Shown here one piece after another: positions 7,478 to 14,207 of a stretch of DNA of 14,304 nucleotides. The notes under the pieces were generated by a model, which saw only the letters and a program-made list of their open reading frames with translations, did not search any database and was not told where the DNA came from. Numbering within the stretch: position 1 is the stretch's first letter; each line of letters opens with the position of its first letter. Position numbers and translations under genes: made by a program. Source of the stretch: Spirochaetia bacterium (GTDB lineage: Bacteria; Spirochaetota; Spirochaetia; Treponematales; Breznakiellaceae); NCBI GenBank assembly GCA_026002305.1, contig BOBI01000048.1, positions 1-14,304 on the forward strand, read 5' to 3'.

Positions 7478-8214
7478 TGAGCACTATTCTGGAAGTAAAG
7501 AATCTTGTTGTTGAATACGGCGCCATCAGGGCCGTTAAAGGAATCAGTTTTAATGTGGAAAAAGGGTCCATTATGGCTATTCTGGGCGCTAACGGCGCCG
7601 GCAAAAGCGCCACGCTCAGAACCATATCCGGCATTGTAATTCCCAAAGACGGTGAAATATTATTTGAAGGGCGGAACATAACCGGTAAAAGTATTTATTC
7701 CATCGCCAGGTCCGGCATTTCCCAATCCCCCGAGGGAAGACAGATTCTGAGCGGCCTTACTGTTGAGGAAAACCTCAAAGTGGGAACTTATAGCCTGGTG
7801 AAAAAGTACCGGGATGCAGGGGCCAAAACCGCCTCAGAGAATCAGGATTATGTATACAATATGTTCCCGGTGCTGAAGGAACGGCGTAAGCAGCAAGCCA
7901 ATACCCTTTCCGGCGGCGAGCAGCAGATGCTGGCAATCAGCCGGGCGTTGATGTCCAGTCCCAAGATGCTGATTCTGGACGAGCCTTCTCTGGGATTGGC
8001 GCCGATCATCGTTAAAAATATTTTCAGGTGTATCAAGGAGATAAGCGCGGCCGGCACGACGATCCTTATCGTTGAACAGAACGCCCTGCAAACCCTGAAG
8101 ATCGCCGATTACGCCATTGTACTGGAACTGGGAAGAATCAGCATTGAGGGGAAGGCGGAAGATCTGATCCACGATCAGCGACTGATAGACGCCTATTTGG
8201 GCAACAAAAAGTAG
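7477..8214 (+). CDS. Branched-chain-amino-acid-type ABC transporter ATPase (LivF family)
   Basis: This 245-residue ATPase is of standard LivF length. It has Walker A GANGAGKS, the LivF-typical Q-loop region ISQSPEGRQILSGLTVEENL, the signature LSGGEQQMLAISRALM, Walker B MLILDEPSLGLAP, and VEQNA at the H-loop, where Gln replaces His as is usual in LivF proteins. It forms the nucleotide-binding heterodimer with the LivG-type protein on the cytoplasmic face of the permeases. The ATG overlaps the upstream stop by one base (TAATG), indicating coupled translation and roughly equal synthesis. Unlike its partner it has no extension and an intact signature motif. Some residues around 108-125 (KYRDAGAKTASENQDY) form a small insertion compared with the family average. 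Confidence 0.93.
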   Translation: MSTILEVKNLVVEYGAIRAVKGISFNVEKGSIMAILGANGAGKSATLRTISGIVIPKDGEILFEGRNITGKSIYSIARSGISQSPEGRQILSGLTVEENLKVGTYSLVKKYRDAGAKTASENQDYVYNMFPVLKERRKQQANTLSGGEQQMLAISRALMSSPKMLILDEPSLGLAPIIVKNIFRCIKEISAAGTTILIVEQNALQTLKIADYAIVLELGRISIEGKAEDLIHDQRLIDAYLGNKK

Positions 8215-8235
8215 GTAAACCTTTAAAGGTTCCTA
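8212..8235 (+). repeat. Small palindrome/hairpin between the ATPase and binding-protein genes
   Basis: AACCTTTAAAGGTT (8218-8231) is a perfect 14-bp palindrome. TAGG (8212-8215) and CCTA (8232-8235) extend the pairing across a 2-nt bulge. An A/U-rich run (8236-8249) follows before the GGAGG of the binding-protein gene. It could act as a weak attenuator or processing site separating the membrane/ATPase genes from the more abundant binding protein. Function is inferred. Confidence 0.4.
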
Positions 8236-8259
8236 TATATTTTTATTTTGGAGGAAACT

Positions 8260-9579
8260 ATGAAGAAGAATGTACCGTACGTGATTATGGCATTGCTCCT
8301 TATTCCGGCTTTCGCTTTTGTGGGCTGCAAGGGAGAAAAATCAAGTAACGATATCCACATCGGCGCGACCATTTGTTCGGAAGGCGCCTACGCCCTGGTA
8401 GGGGTTCCCTATGGCAATTTCTACAAGGCCTACGTGGATTACGTCAACCAGGCTCCCGAGTATCAGGATATACTCAAGGGCAGGAATCTCAAACTTACTG
8501 TTTACGATGATAAGGGTGACGGAGCGACAGGCAAAACCTATATCGAAAAACTCATCAACGACGACAAGGTTTTTTCCCTGGTAGCGATCCTTGGAACATG
8601 GAATGTAGTCGCCGCCAAGTATGAACTTGAAACCTGCAATATCCCCTCGGTGTATTTTGGTACCGGTTCCAGCGCCCAGATGTTTGAACCCGCCAGGGGA
8701 GGCCAAAGGTACATGATGGGCGTCCAGCCCCTGTACAAGACCGAAGGTCGGCTGATGTACCTTAGGGCCGTTACCAGTTTCCAGAACGTTAGAAAAATCG
8801 GCGTCGTCTACTCTACCGCTGACGACGGACTCAGCCTGAAGGCGGGAATCGAAGAACAGGCCTCCAAGGACACCCGCCCCGCAGGAGTTAAACCCACCAT
8901 CGTTTACCAGCCCATCGGTTCCACCGACGCCGCTGCCATTTCTCCCCAGGTCGCCGCCGTCCAGGATGCGGATGTGATTATCGCCGCGGGAAACCAGGCA
9001 TACTTCAAGGCGATTTATTCCGCCGCATATTCCAACTCGGTAGCGCGGCCCAAACCGTTTATCACCACCTACGTCAACGCTTCTCCCACCAATATTCCCA
9101 CCGAGGCGATTAACCCCGGCGCCGGGATAATCTACAGCGCCGCATGGGTTGTATACACTGAAAAAGGAACCGAAAGCGCCGAGGCTGCGAGAAGGCAGAA
9201 AGACTACGCGGAATACTGCAAAATTGTAGACGGGGATACCAGGTATATCCCCGCGTCGGAAAAAGCGGCTTACAAGGTTAACGCCTATTCCATGAGTTCT
9301 TACATCGCGCTCAAACATTTCCTCGCCGGCATTGAGCGGCTGAACGCCTCCGGCAAGGCCCTGACTGCCCAGAACTACCTTGAAGCCATGGAGAGCGCCC
9401 GTATTCCCATCGCCATATCAGGCGGGGTTAACTACGCCGATGGAAGCAGGATTGGCCTTGACGCGCTCCAGTTCGTAAGATACCAGCCCCCCGCTTCGGG
9501 CCCCGCCGCCAATGGAACCTTTACCGAAGTTGAGCCCATGGCGTCCATTGACGAACTTATCGCGAAGTTGAGCAAGTAG
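8260..9579 (+). CDS. Branched-chain-amino-acid-type ABC transporter substrate-binding lipoprotein (LivK-like)
   Basis: This 439-residue periplasmic binding protein belongs to the Peripla_BP_6 (LivK/HAAT) group and is somewhat longer than E. coli LivK (~370). It starts with a lipoprotein signal, MKKNVPYVIMALLLIPAFAF, and a lipobox V-G-C with Phe at -3; Cys23 would be lipidated. Phe at -3 is non-classical but in keeping with relaxed spirochaetal lipoboxes. The mature protein begins with a Ser/Asp-rich linker, then IHIGATICSEGAYALVGVPYGN, the typical first strand-helix of the fold, and DDKGDGATGKTYIEKLINDDKV. ATG 8260 is chosen over an in-frame TTG at 8248 because GGAGG (8250-8254) lies 5 nt before it. 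Together with the four preceding genes it makes a full importer. The ligand cannot be named from sequence. Confidence 0.9.
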   Translation: MKKNVPYVIMALLLIPAFAFVGCKGEKSSNDIHIGATICSEGAYALVGVPYGNFYKAYVDYVNQAPEYQDILKGRNLKLTVYDDKGDGATGKTYIEKLINDDKVFSLVAILGTWNVVAAKYELETCNIPSVYFGTGSSAQMFEPARGGQRYMMGVQPLYKTEGRLMYLRAVTSFQNVRKIGVVYSTADDGLSLKAGIEEQASKDTRPAGVKPTIVYQPIGSTDAAAISPQVAAVQDADVIIAAGNQAYFKAIYSAAYSNSVARPKPFITTYVNASPTNIPTEAINPGAGIIYSAAWVVYTEKGTESAEAARRQKDYAEYCKIVDGDTRYIPASEKAAYKVNAYSMSSYIALKHFLAGIERLNASGKALTAQNYLEAMESARIPIAISGGVNYADGSRIGLDALQFVRYQPPASGPAANGTFTEVEPMASIDELIAKLSK

Positions 9580-9610
9580 CACCGGAAAACCCAGTCAGGT
9601 TTTCCGGCGC
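9579..9610 (+). terminator. Strong hairpin after the binding-protein gene (no U-tract)
   Basis: The arms CCGGAAAACC (9582-9591) and GGTTTTCCGG (9598-9607) pair perfectly around a 6-nt loop. Two further pairs (9579/9610 and 9580/9609) lie beyond one mismatch. No U-run follows, so full intrinsic termination is unlikely. Such hairpins behind a binding-protein gene commonly protect the upstream mRNA from 3' exonucleases and lower downstream expression. That role is inferred from position. Confidence 0.5.
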
Positions 9611-9619
9611 GGTCATAAA

Positions 9620-9652
9620 CTTCCGCCCGTATCTGAAAATTACGGGTGGAAG
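9620..9652 (+). repeat. Second stem-loop upstream of the CoA-transferase gene
   Basis: The arms CTTCCGCCCGTA (9620-9631) and TACGGGTGGAAG (9641-9652) form a 12-bp stem with a single G-U wobble and a 9-nt loop. It sits 12 nt before the purine-rich ribosome site (about 9664-9675) of the CoA-transferase gene. With the preceding hairpin it makes a tandem pair between two genes of one operon. It could be an attenuator, a stability element or a protein-binding leader structure; none is proven. Confidence 0.5.
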
Positions 9653-9679
9653 CATTACAATTAAAGGGGAAGAGGTTTT

Positions 9680-11008
9680 ATGAGTTACGATTATTCCGGC
9701 AAAATTATCAACCTTGAGCGGGCGCTGTCCCTGGTTAAGGACGGCGATCACATTGTAACCGGCATGGCCGCCGCGGAGGCTCATGACTTTTTTATGGACA
9801 TCCATAAAATAATCGATCGGGGGGTCAAAAACGTGACGGTTACCAACTGTCTGCCAATGGCCGAAGGAAAGTACCTTACCGATCCCGATTACATCGGCAA
9901 AATAAATGTGAACTCCTGGTTCTATACGCCCCAGCTCAGGCGTAACCATGCCATAGATGCGGTTTCCTATGTTCCCAACCATCTGCACAGCGCCGGGTGG
10001 AAGCGCCGTGAGCATATTAAAACAAATATTTTTATCTGTAACGCGAGTCTCCCTGATAAGCACGGGTATATGTCCATATCCCTGTCCGCGACCTATGAAC
10101 GGGGTATACGGGAAAACGCAGGTCTGGTTATTCTGGAAATCAACCCCAATGTGCCCCGGGCCTTTGGGGACGTGGAAGTCCATATCAACGATGTTGATTA
10201 TCTTATTGAAACCAGTTATCCCCTGCCGGAAGTTCCCGATCCTGAACCCGCCGAGCTGGATTATAAAATCGGCAAACTGGTGGCCGATGAAATTCGGGAT
10301 GGCGACTGCCTGCAGCTTGGTATTGGGGGAATGCCCAATGCCATAGCCAAAGCCCTCTATGACAAAAAGGATCTGGGTGTACATACGGAAATGCTTACCA
10401 GCGAGATGAGCAGACTGTTCCGGGCGGGGGTAATAACCGGCAAACTGAAGAAAATACAACCGGGGAAAATGGCCTGTACCTTCGTTTTCGGAACCAGACA
10501 AATGTACGACTTTGTGGACGACAACCCCGGCGTCGTCGTGCTGAACGGCGAGTATATGAACGATCCCTATGTCATCGGCCTTAACGACAACCAGGTGTCG
10601 ATCAATTCCTCGGTGGAGGTGGACGTTACCGGCCAGTGTGCGTCCGAGAGCATCGGCCCCAAACAGATCAGCGGTACCGGCGGACAGATGGATACCGCCA
10701 TCGGCGCCCAGAATTCCAAAGGCGGCAGATCCTACATCTGCCTCTATTCTACCGCGACCATCAAGGACAAAGACGGGCAGCCCAAAAAGATTAGTAAGAT
10801 CGTACCTACCCTGAACAGGGGCGCTATTGTAAGCCTTCCCCGCATGGATGTGGACCGGGTGGTTACCGAATACGGCATAGCGGAACTGCGGGGCGCCAAT
10901 GTCCGCGAACGGGTTCGGCGCCTGGTCGCCATTGCCCATCCGGATTTCCGGGAAGACATTATGCGTCAATCCATGGATCTTGGCATTATCGGAAGGAGGT
11001 CCTACTAA
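9680..11008 (+). CDS. CoA-transferase of the acetyl-CoA hydrolase/4-hydroxybutyrate CoA-transferase family
   Basis: This 442-residue cytosolic enzyme has the two-domain AcetylCoA_hydro/AcetylCoA_hyd_C architecture and the usual length of 4-hydroxybutyrate and butyryl-CoA:acetate CoA-transferases (~440). Key motifs are LQLGIGGMPNAIAKAL (CoA-binding glycine loop) and GVHTEMLTSEM, in which Glu237 corresponds in position to the catalytic Glu238 of the clostridial 4-hydroxybutyrate CoA-transferase. The C-terminal segment contains IVPTLNRGAIVSLPRMDVDRVVTEYGIAELRG, a family hallmark. It would swap CoA between acetyl-CoA (or another donor) and an organic acid, activating an imported acid without ATP. 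The start has AAGGGGAAGAGG just upstream. The following hydrolase overlaps by one base. Family and mechanism confident; acid specificity undetermined. Confidence 0.9.
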   Translation: MSYDYSGKIINLERALSLVKDGDHIVTGMAAAEAHDFFMDIHKIIDRGVKNVTVTNCLPMAEGKYLTDPDYIGKINVNSWFYTPQLRRNHAIDAVSYVPNHLHSAGWKRREHIKTNIFICNASLPDKHGYMSISLSATYERGIRENAGLVILEINPNVPRAFGDVEVHINDVDYLIETSYPLPEVPDPEPAELDYKIGKLVADEIRDGDCLQLGIGGMPNAIAKALYDKKDLGVHTEMLTSEMSRLFRAGVITGKLKKIQPGKMACTFVFGTRQMYDFVDDNPGVVVLNGEYMNDPYVIGLNDNQVSINSSVEVDVTGQCASESIGPKQISGTGGQMDTAIGAQNSKGGRSYICLYSTATIKDKDGQPKKISKIVPTLNRGAIVSLPRMDVDRVVTEYGIAELRGANVRERVRRLVAIAHPDFREDIMRQSMDLGIIGRRSY

Positions 11009-11826
11009 TGGCGGAATTCGAATTTCAGGGGAAAAAAGTTTACTACGAGACCTACGGAGAAGGAGAGCCCGTCCTGCTGCTTAACGGCATTATGATGTCA
11101 ACCAAAAGCTGGGCTCCCTTCATTGAGAATTTTTCCCGGTACAATCAACTGATACTTGTTGATTTTTTTGATCAGGGACAGAGCGCGTGGATGAGCGCCC
11201 CCTACGATCACTCAGTTCAGATTGCCCTGCTGGACGCCCTCCTTGATACCCTGAAACTTGAAACAATAAATATCTGCGGTATTTCCTACGGCGCCGAGGT
11301 GGGCCTTGGTTACGCGGTGCGCTTCCCCCAAAAAGTACGGCGGCTGGCCCTGTTCAACGGGGCCGCCCGCACCCCTCCCCTGTTGGCCGACATCGGCCAT
11401 GCATGGAACGAGGCCGCAAAACTTGAGGGCGGCATGGCCTATTACCTGGCGGCAATTCCGGTAGTTTATTCGGATGTATTTTACGAGCGGGAAAAGGCAT
11501 GGATGGATAAACGAAAAGAAATCCTTGTTCCTTTCTTCGCCAGCGCCGGGGTCAAGGAACGGCTTGTCCGCCTTACCGATAGCTCCGAGAATTTTAACGT
11601 TATCGATCAACTGCCCCTGCTTGATATGCCGGTCCTGGTGGTAAGCGCCGAAAATGATTATTTAATTCCTTTACGGGAACAGGAAACTATGGTTCAGAAA
11701 ATCAGGAAGGCCCACCATGTAATACTACCCGGCTGCGGTCACGCTTCCATGTACGAAAAGCCCCTGCTCTTTAGCAGTCTAACTCTGGGTTTCATCAATT
11801 CACCAAGCTGTGAGTTTGCTATTTAG
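11008..11826 (+). CDS. Alpha/beta-fold hydrolase
   Basis: This 272-residue cytosolic protein has a complete alpha/beta-hydrolase catalytic triad: Ser93 in the nucleophile elbow GISYG, Asp217 in SAENDYLIP, and His245 in CGHASMYEKP. The oxyanion region reads LLNGIMMSTKSW (Asn-Gly where most members have His-Gly). Its closest feel is the esterase/enol-lactonase/C-C hydrolase branch (PcaD/MhpC/BioH-like), so ester, thioester, lactone or beta-diketone cleavage is possible. The ATG overlaps the CoA-transferase stop (TAATG) and has a perfect AAGGAGGT (10993-11000) 7 nt upstream, so it is strongly translated. It is the last gene of the operon; a weak terminator follows. The extreme C-terminus (SPSCEFAI) is not obviously conserved. 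Confidence 0.87.
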   Translation: MAEFEFQGKKVYYETYGEGEPVLLLNGIMMSTKSWAPFIENFSRYNQLILVDFFDQGQSAWMSAPYDHSVQIALLDALLDTLKLETINICGISYGAEVGLGYAVRFPQKVRRLALFNGAARTPPLLADIGHAWNEAAKLEGGMAYYLAAIPVVYSDVFYEREKAWMDKRKEILVPFFASAGVKERLVRLTDSSENFNVIDQLPLLDMPVLVVSAENDYLIPLREQETMVQKIRKAHHVILPGCGHASMYEKPLLFSSLTLGFINSPSCEFAI

Positions 11827-11847
11827 CTTCAATTCGTAGCCATGCCT

Positions 11848-11873
11848 AAAGGCGAAAAATTTAGCCTTTTCAA
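11848..11873 (+). terminator. Possible weak intrinsic terminator of the operon
   Basis: AAAGGC (11848-11853) pairs with GCCTTT (11864-11869) around a 10-nt A-rich loop and runs into TTTT followed by a U/C-rich stretch. It sits 22 bp after the hydrolase stop. The stem is only 6 bp, so termination may be partial and the following gene may be read through. Confidence 0.4.
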
Positions 11874-11887
11874 TCTTTCATCTTTTC

Positions 11888-12373
11888 ATGTTAAAAGATA
11901 CGAATATAATGAAACAACTTCGTTTGAATATGGCAGAAGGATTGGCCGAATTATTAAAACCAGTTCCTGCAAAAAAACAAAACCCGGATCGTATTACTAA
12001 TTATGAAGAGGGTGAAAAAAATCTGGATGGGTTTGATATATCCCTTTTTGAACCCAATCCCCACTTTCGTTATGCCTATGTACGGGCAATCGGGGATCTA
12101 AAAATAGATGCCGACGGGAACGGTCGCTATCTTCACTCAATTCTGGAAAATGTAAAGGACAACGACCCGTCAGAAAAGGTCAGGAAAGCCGCTGGTGAGG
12201 TATACAAGGAACTACTTAAATACCAGAACAAGGCCCCGGAGGAAAATAATAACCGCCTTATCATTGAGGCTTTCTGGTGGATACGCTATGCCCACATGAA
12301 AACCTTGAATCTGGAAGTAGACGATAAAGCGGCAAGGGAATACCGTATCTTTGAAGTCAGGGAATATAAATAA
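11888..12373 (+). CDS. Hypothetical protein, soluble, possible HEAT-like helical segment
   Basis: This 161-residue protein (154 if translation starts at ATG 11909, 147 from 11930) is not recognised. No signal peptide or membrane segment is visible. The sequence is mixed and charged, rich in Glu, Lys and Asn. One stretch, NDPSEKVRKAAGEVYKELLK (about residues 96-115), resembles a HEAT-type helix, but a full repeat array is absent. The middle contains an aromatic motif HFRYAYVRAIGDL and the C-terminal half another, AFWWIRYAHMKTLNL. No clear ribosome binding site precedes any of the candidate starts, so the exact N-terminus is uncertain. The long open frame with protein-like composition and no strong competing frame supports a real gene. 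It follows the operon by ~60 bp and has no visible link to acyl metabolism. Confidence 0.6.
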   Translation: MLKDTNIMKQLRLNMAEGLAELLKPVPAKKQNPDRITNYEEGEKNLDGFDISLFEPNPHFRYAYVRAIGDLKIDADGNGRYLHSILENVKDNDPSEKVRKAAGEVYKELLKYQNKAPEENNNRLIIEAFWWIRYAHMKTLNLEVDDKAAREYRIFEVREYK

Positions 12374-12671
12374 GCATAAATACCCCATCCTGTTTTCAGG
12401 GACGGGCAATCCGCGAAATTACCAGTATAGAATCCTGCGAATGTACGGCGGCCCCAGGATAACCGCTTAGAGACCTATAATTGCTTACAGGGTAAGAAAT
12501 TATGGAAATCAGATATAGATTTCGTATGATTCTGTAATTCCTTATATCGTAAAGACTTATAAAATAATGTCAGTATTAGCCCACTTGGGTGATTATTCAA
12601 ATCGTTTATCTTGTCCATCCTCGGTTTTTGTGGTATCCTTATCCTAAGATGTTATAAACGAGTGATTTTCT
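12374..12671. other. ~300-bp intergenic stretch with small hairpins, no gene seen
   Basis: No tRNA or long coding frame is evident here. Short inverted repeats are present, including an imperfect C/G-rich hairpin at about 12383-12406 just after the hypothetical gene (possible terminator without a U-run) and GAAATC/GATTTC around 12504-12522. Composition becomes more A+T-rich to the right, marking the shift from the operon to the accessory DNA. Confidence 0.4.
12611..12639 (+). promoter_or_regulatory. Possible sigma-70 promoter for the small ORF and GHKL ATPase gene
   Basis: TTGTCC (12611-12616) and TATCCT (12634-12639) are separated by exactly 17 bp, each matching 4 of 6 consensus positions. 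A start near 12646 would give a ~25-nt leader to the 47-codon ORF. In A+T-rich DNA such matches arise by chance, so support is moderate. Confidence 0.35.
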
Positions 12672-12815
12672 ATGCCGGAGCCAGCCCAAAACTTCCAAAT
12701 TCCTCAAAATCTCCCGAAAGAAAAAGGATGGGTTGCCACCAGTACCTCGCCCCAAGGGTTTTTCTATGGGTTATTATACTTCCGAAATGGCTACAAATCC
12801 GGAGAAAGAAAATAA
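12672..12815 (+). CDS. Possible 47-residue small protein upstream of the GHKL ATPase
   Basis: An ATG-initiated frame encodes a 47-residue peptide with the aromatic/Gly-rich core GWVATSTSPQGFFYGLLYFR. Its TAA is immediately followed by the ATG of the ATPase gene (TAA-ATG), the layout of translationally coupled genes. The GGAG that would serve the ATPase lies within its last codons. No good ribosome site precedes its own ATG (only a loose purine patch). It could be a leader peptide, a small partner protein, or the decayed end of a larger gene. A competing frame (12611-12862) is less likely because it runs through the ATPase start. Confidence 0.3.
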   Translation: MPEPAQNFQIPQNLPKEKGWVATSTSPQGFFYGLLYFRNGYKSGERK

Positions 12816-14207
12816 ATGGAAGTAAGCGTAGCTGGCCGGGTAAACAATATAAATTTACCTGATAAAAAGGTTTTATTACCGGTTTTTGAGGCGATTATTA
12901 ATAGCATACAAGCATGTGCAAATGCAGGAAATTCATCCAATATTGACTTGCTAATAAAAAGACACTACGACCAGCCGTCTCTTTCTTCGGATATTAATTT
13001 TTTGCCTGAAATTTCCAGTTTTACTATTAAAGATAATGGTTGTGGTTTTAATACAGAAAATTTCAATTCATTCAATAAATCTGATTCATTAAACAAAGCT
13101 GAAATCGGAGGAAAGGGAATAGGACGTTTTTTGTGGCTTAAGGTTTTTGGAAATATAAAGATAGATAGCGTGTTTTCTGAAAACAATAAAATACAACATA
13201 GGACTTTTACCTTTTCTGTGAAAGACGATGGGATTTCAAATAATAAGCTAAAAGATGTCGTTACATCTACCCCTATTAATACAGAAGTTCATTTATCAGA
13301 CATATATGAAAAATATAGAAAAATAATTCCCAAGGAAACATCTGTAATTGTAAAAGCACTATTTGGATATTGTCTCTCTTATTTTATTGCGGGTTTAAAA
13401 ATCAACATAACCGTTTCCGATGATTATAACAAATCAGAAAAGTACAATCTTTTTGATATGTATAAAAGGGAGATTAAGAATAATATTATAAAGGAATCAT
13501 TAGTAATAAAATCAAATCCCCTTGATGCATTTATAATTAAGTATCCGACGACTAATGGATTTAATCATAGAATTGTTTATTGTGCCCACAATCGAGAGGT
13601 GAAAATTGAAAAAATAGTAAAATATATGCCGATAATTTCACAGCGTTTAATTGACAATGATAAAAATGAATACATTGTAATTGCCTATGTCATAGGTAAA
13701 TGTCTTGACGATATGGTAAACCAAGAAAGGACACATTTTATTTTTGATATTAATGAAATAGATGATGATGAGAATAGCGAAGAAAAACAAGAAGACCTTG
13801 ATAATATTAATATTATTACTCTCAGGGACATACGGCAATCAATAATTCCTCTCGTTAATAAACACGTCGAAGACAATCTAAAAGAAATTAAGGAAAATCA
13901 TATAAAGAAAATTGAAAAAATTATTAATGATAATTCTCCGGAATATAGATCGGTTATTAAATATTGTAAAGATGACATCCTTAAAATTCCCCCATCACTG
14001 AGCACCGAAAAGACCGAAATTGAACTGCATAAAATAATGCACCGCCTTGAAATTGATTTAAAAGAAAAAAGTAGTAAAATATTGAAAGTTTCTCCTTCAA
14101 CCGAACAGGAGATAGCAGATTATAATACTGAATATATTAAAGTCGCAGAACAAACCAGTGATATTGGGATAGATAAACTAGTGTTCTGTCCAAATCAAAT
14201 GGCGTAA
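12816..14207 (+). CDS. GHKL-type ATP-binding protein, C-terminus probably cut by an IS630 insertion
   Basis: This 463-codon frame encodes a soluble protein with an N-terminal GHKL (Bergerat) ATP-binding fold. The N-box is in FEAIINSIQA (Glu25, Asn29), the G1 motif is DNGCGF (73-78), and the G2 loop is GGKGIGRF (98-105), followed by LWLKVFG. No HisKA or phospho-acceptor domain and no membrane segment is seen, so this is not an ordinary sensor kinase. The layout is closer to MutL/Hsp90/MORC-like ATPases. Residues ~345-440 are charged and helical (coiled coil). GGAG (12801-12804) precedes the ATG by 11 nt. Codon use is strongly A+T-biased compared with the operon, suggesting transfer. The last eight residues (VFCPNQMA) come from sequence that also belongs to the transposon end at 14181 onward, so the native protein probably continued further. 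Function unknown; a defence role is possible but unproven. Confidence 0.75.
   Translation: MEVSVAGRVNNINLPDKKVLLPVFEAIINSIQACANAGNSSNIDLLIKRHYDQPSLSSDINFLPEISSFTIKDNGCGFNTENFNSFNKSDSLNKAEIGGKGIGRFLWLKVFGNIKIDSVFSENNKIQHRTFTFSVKDDGISNNKLKDVVTSTPINTEVHLSDIYEKYRKIIPKETSVIVKALFGYCLSYFIAGLKINITVSDDYNKSEKYNLFDMYKREIKNNIIKESLVIKSNPLDAFIIKYPTTNGFNHRIVYCAHNREVKIEKIVKYMPIISQRLIDNDKNEYIVIAYVIGKCLDDMVNQERTHFIFDINEIDDDENSEEKQEDLDNINIITLRDIRQSIIPLVNKHVEDNLKEIKENHIKKIEKIINDNSPEYRSVIKYCKDDILKIPPSLSTEKTEIELHKIMHRLEIDLKEKSSKILKVSPSTEQEIADYNTEYIKVAEQTSDIGIDKLVFCPNQMA

Noticed and set aside
8341..9318. 325-codon minus-strand open frame opposite the binding-protein gene
   Set aside because: It is an antisense shadow; the plus strand encodes a binding protein with lipoprotein signal and ribosome site, while the minus translation is Gly/Val-rich without motifs.
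9557..10969. 470-codon minus-strand open frame opposite the CoA-transferase gene
   Set aside because: It is the antisense shadow of a clear CoA-transferase with all family motifs; the frame is open because of codon bias, and its translation shows no known domain.
12374..12671. tRNA, small RNA or CRISPR in the gap before the GHKL gene
   Set aside because: No T-loop/anticodon arrangement, no spaced direct repeats and no recognisable RNA family were found by reading; only small hairpins are present.
12611..12862. 83-codon plus-strand frame overlapping the start of the GHKL ATPase
   Set aside because: It runs past the well-supported ATPase start, has no ribosome site and a composition unlike a protein; the 47-codon frame ending exactly at the ATPase ATG is the better candidate.
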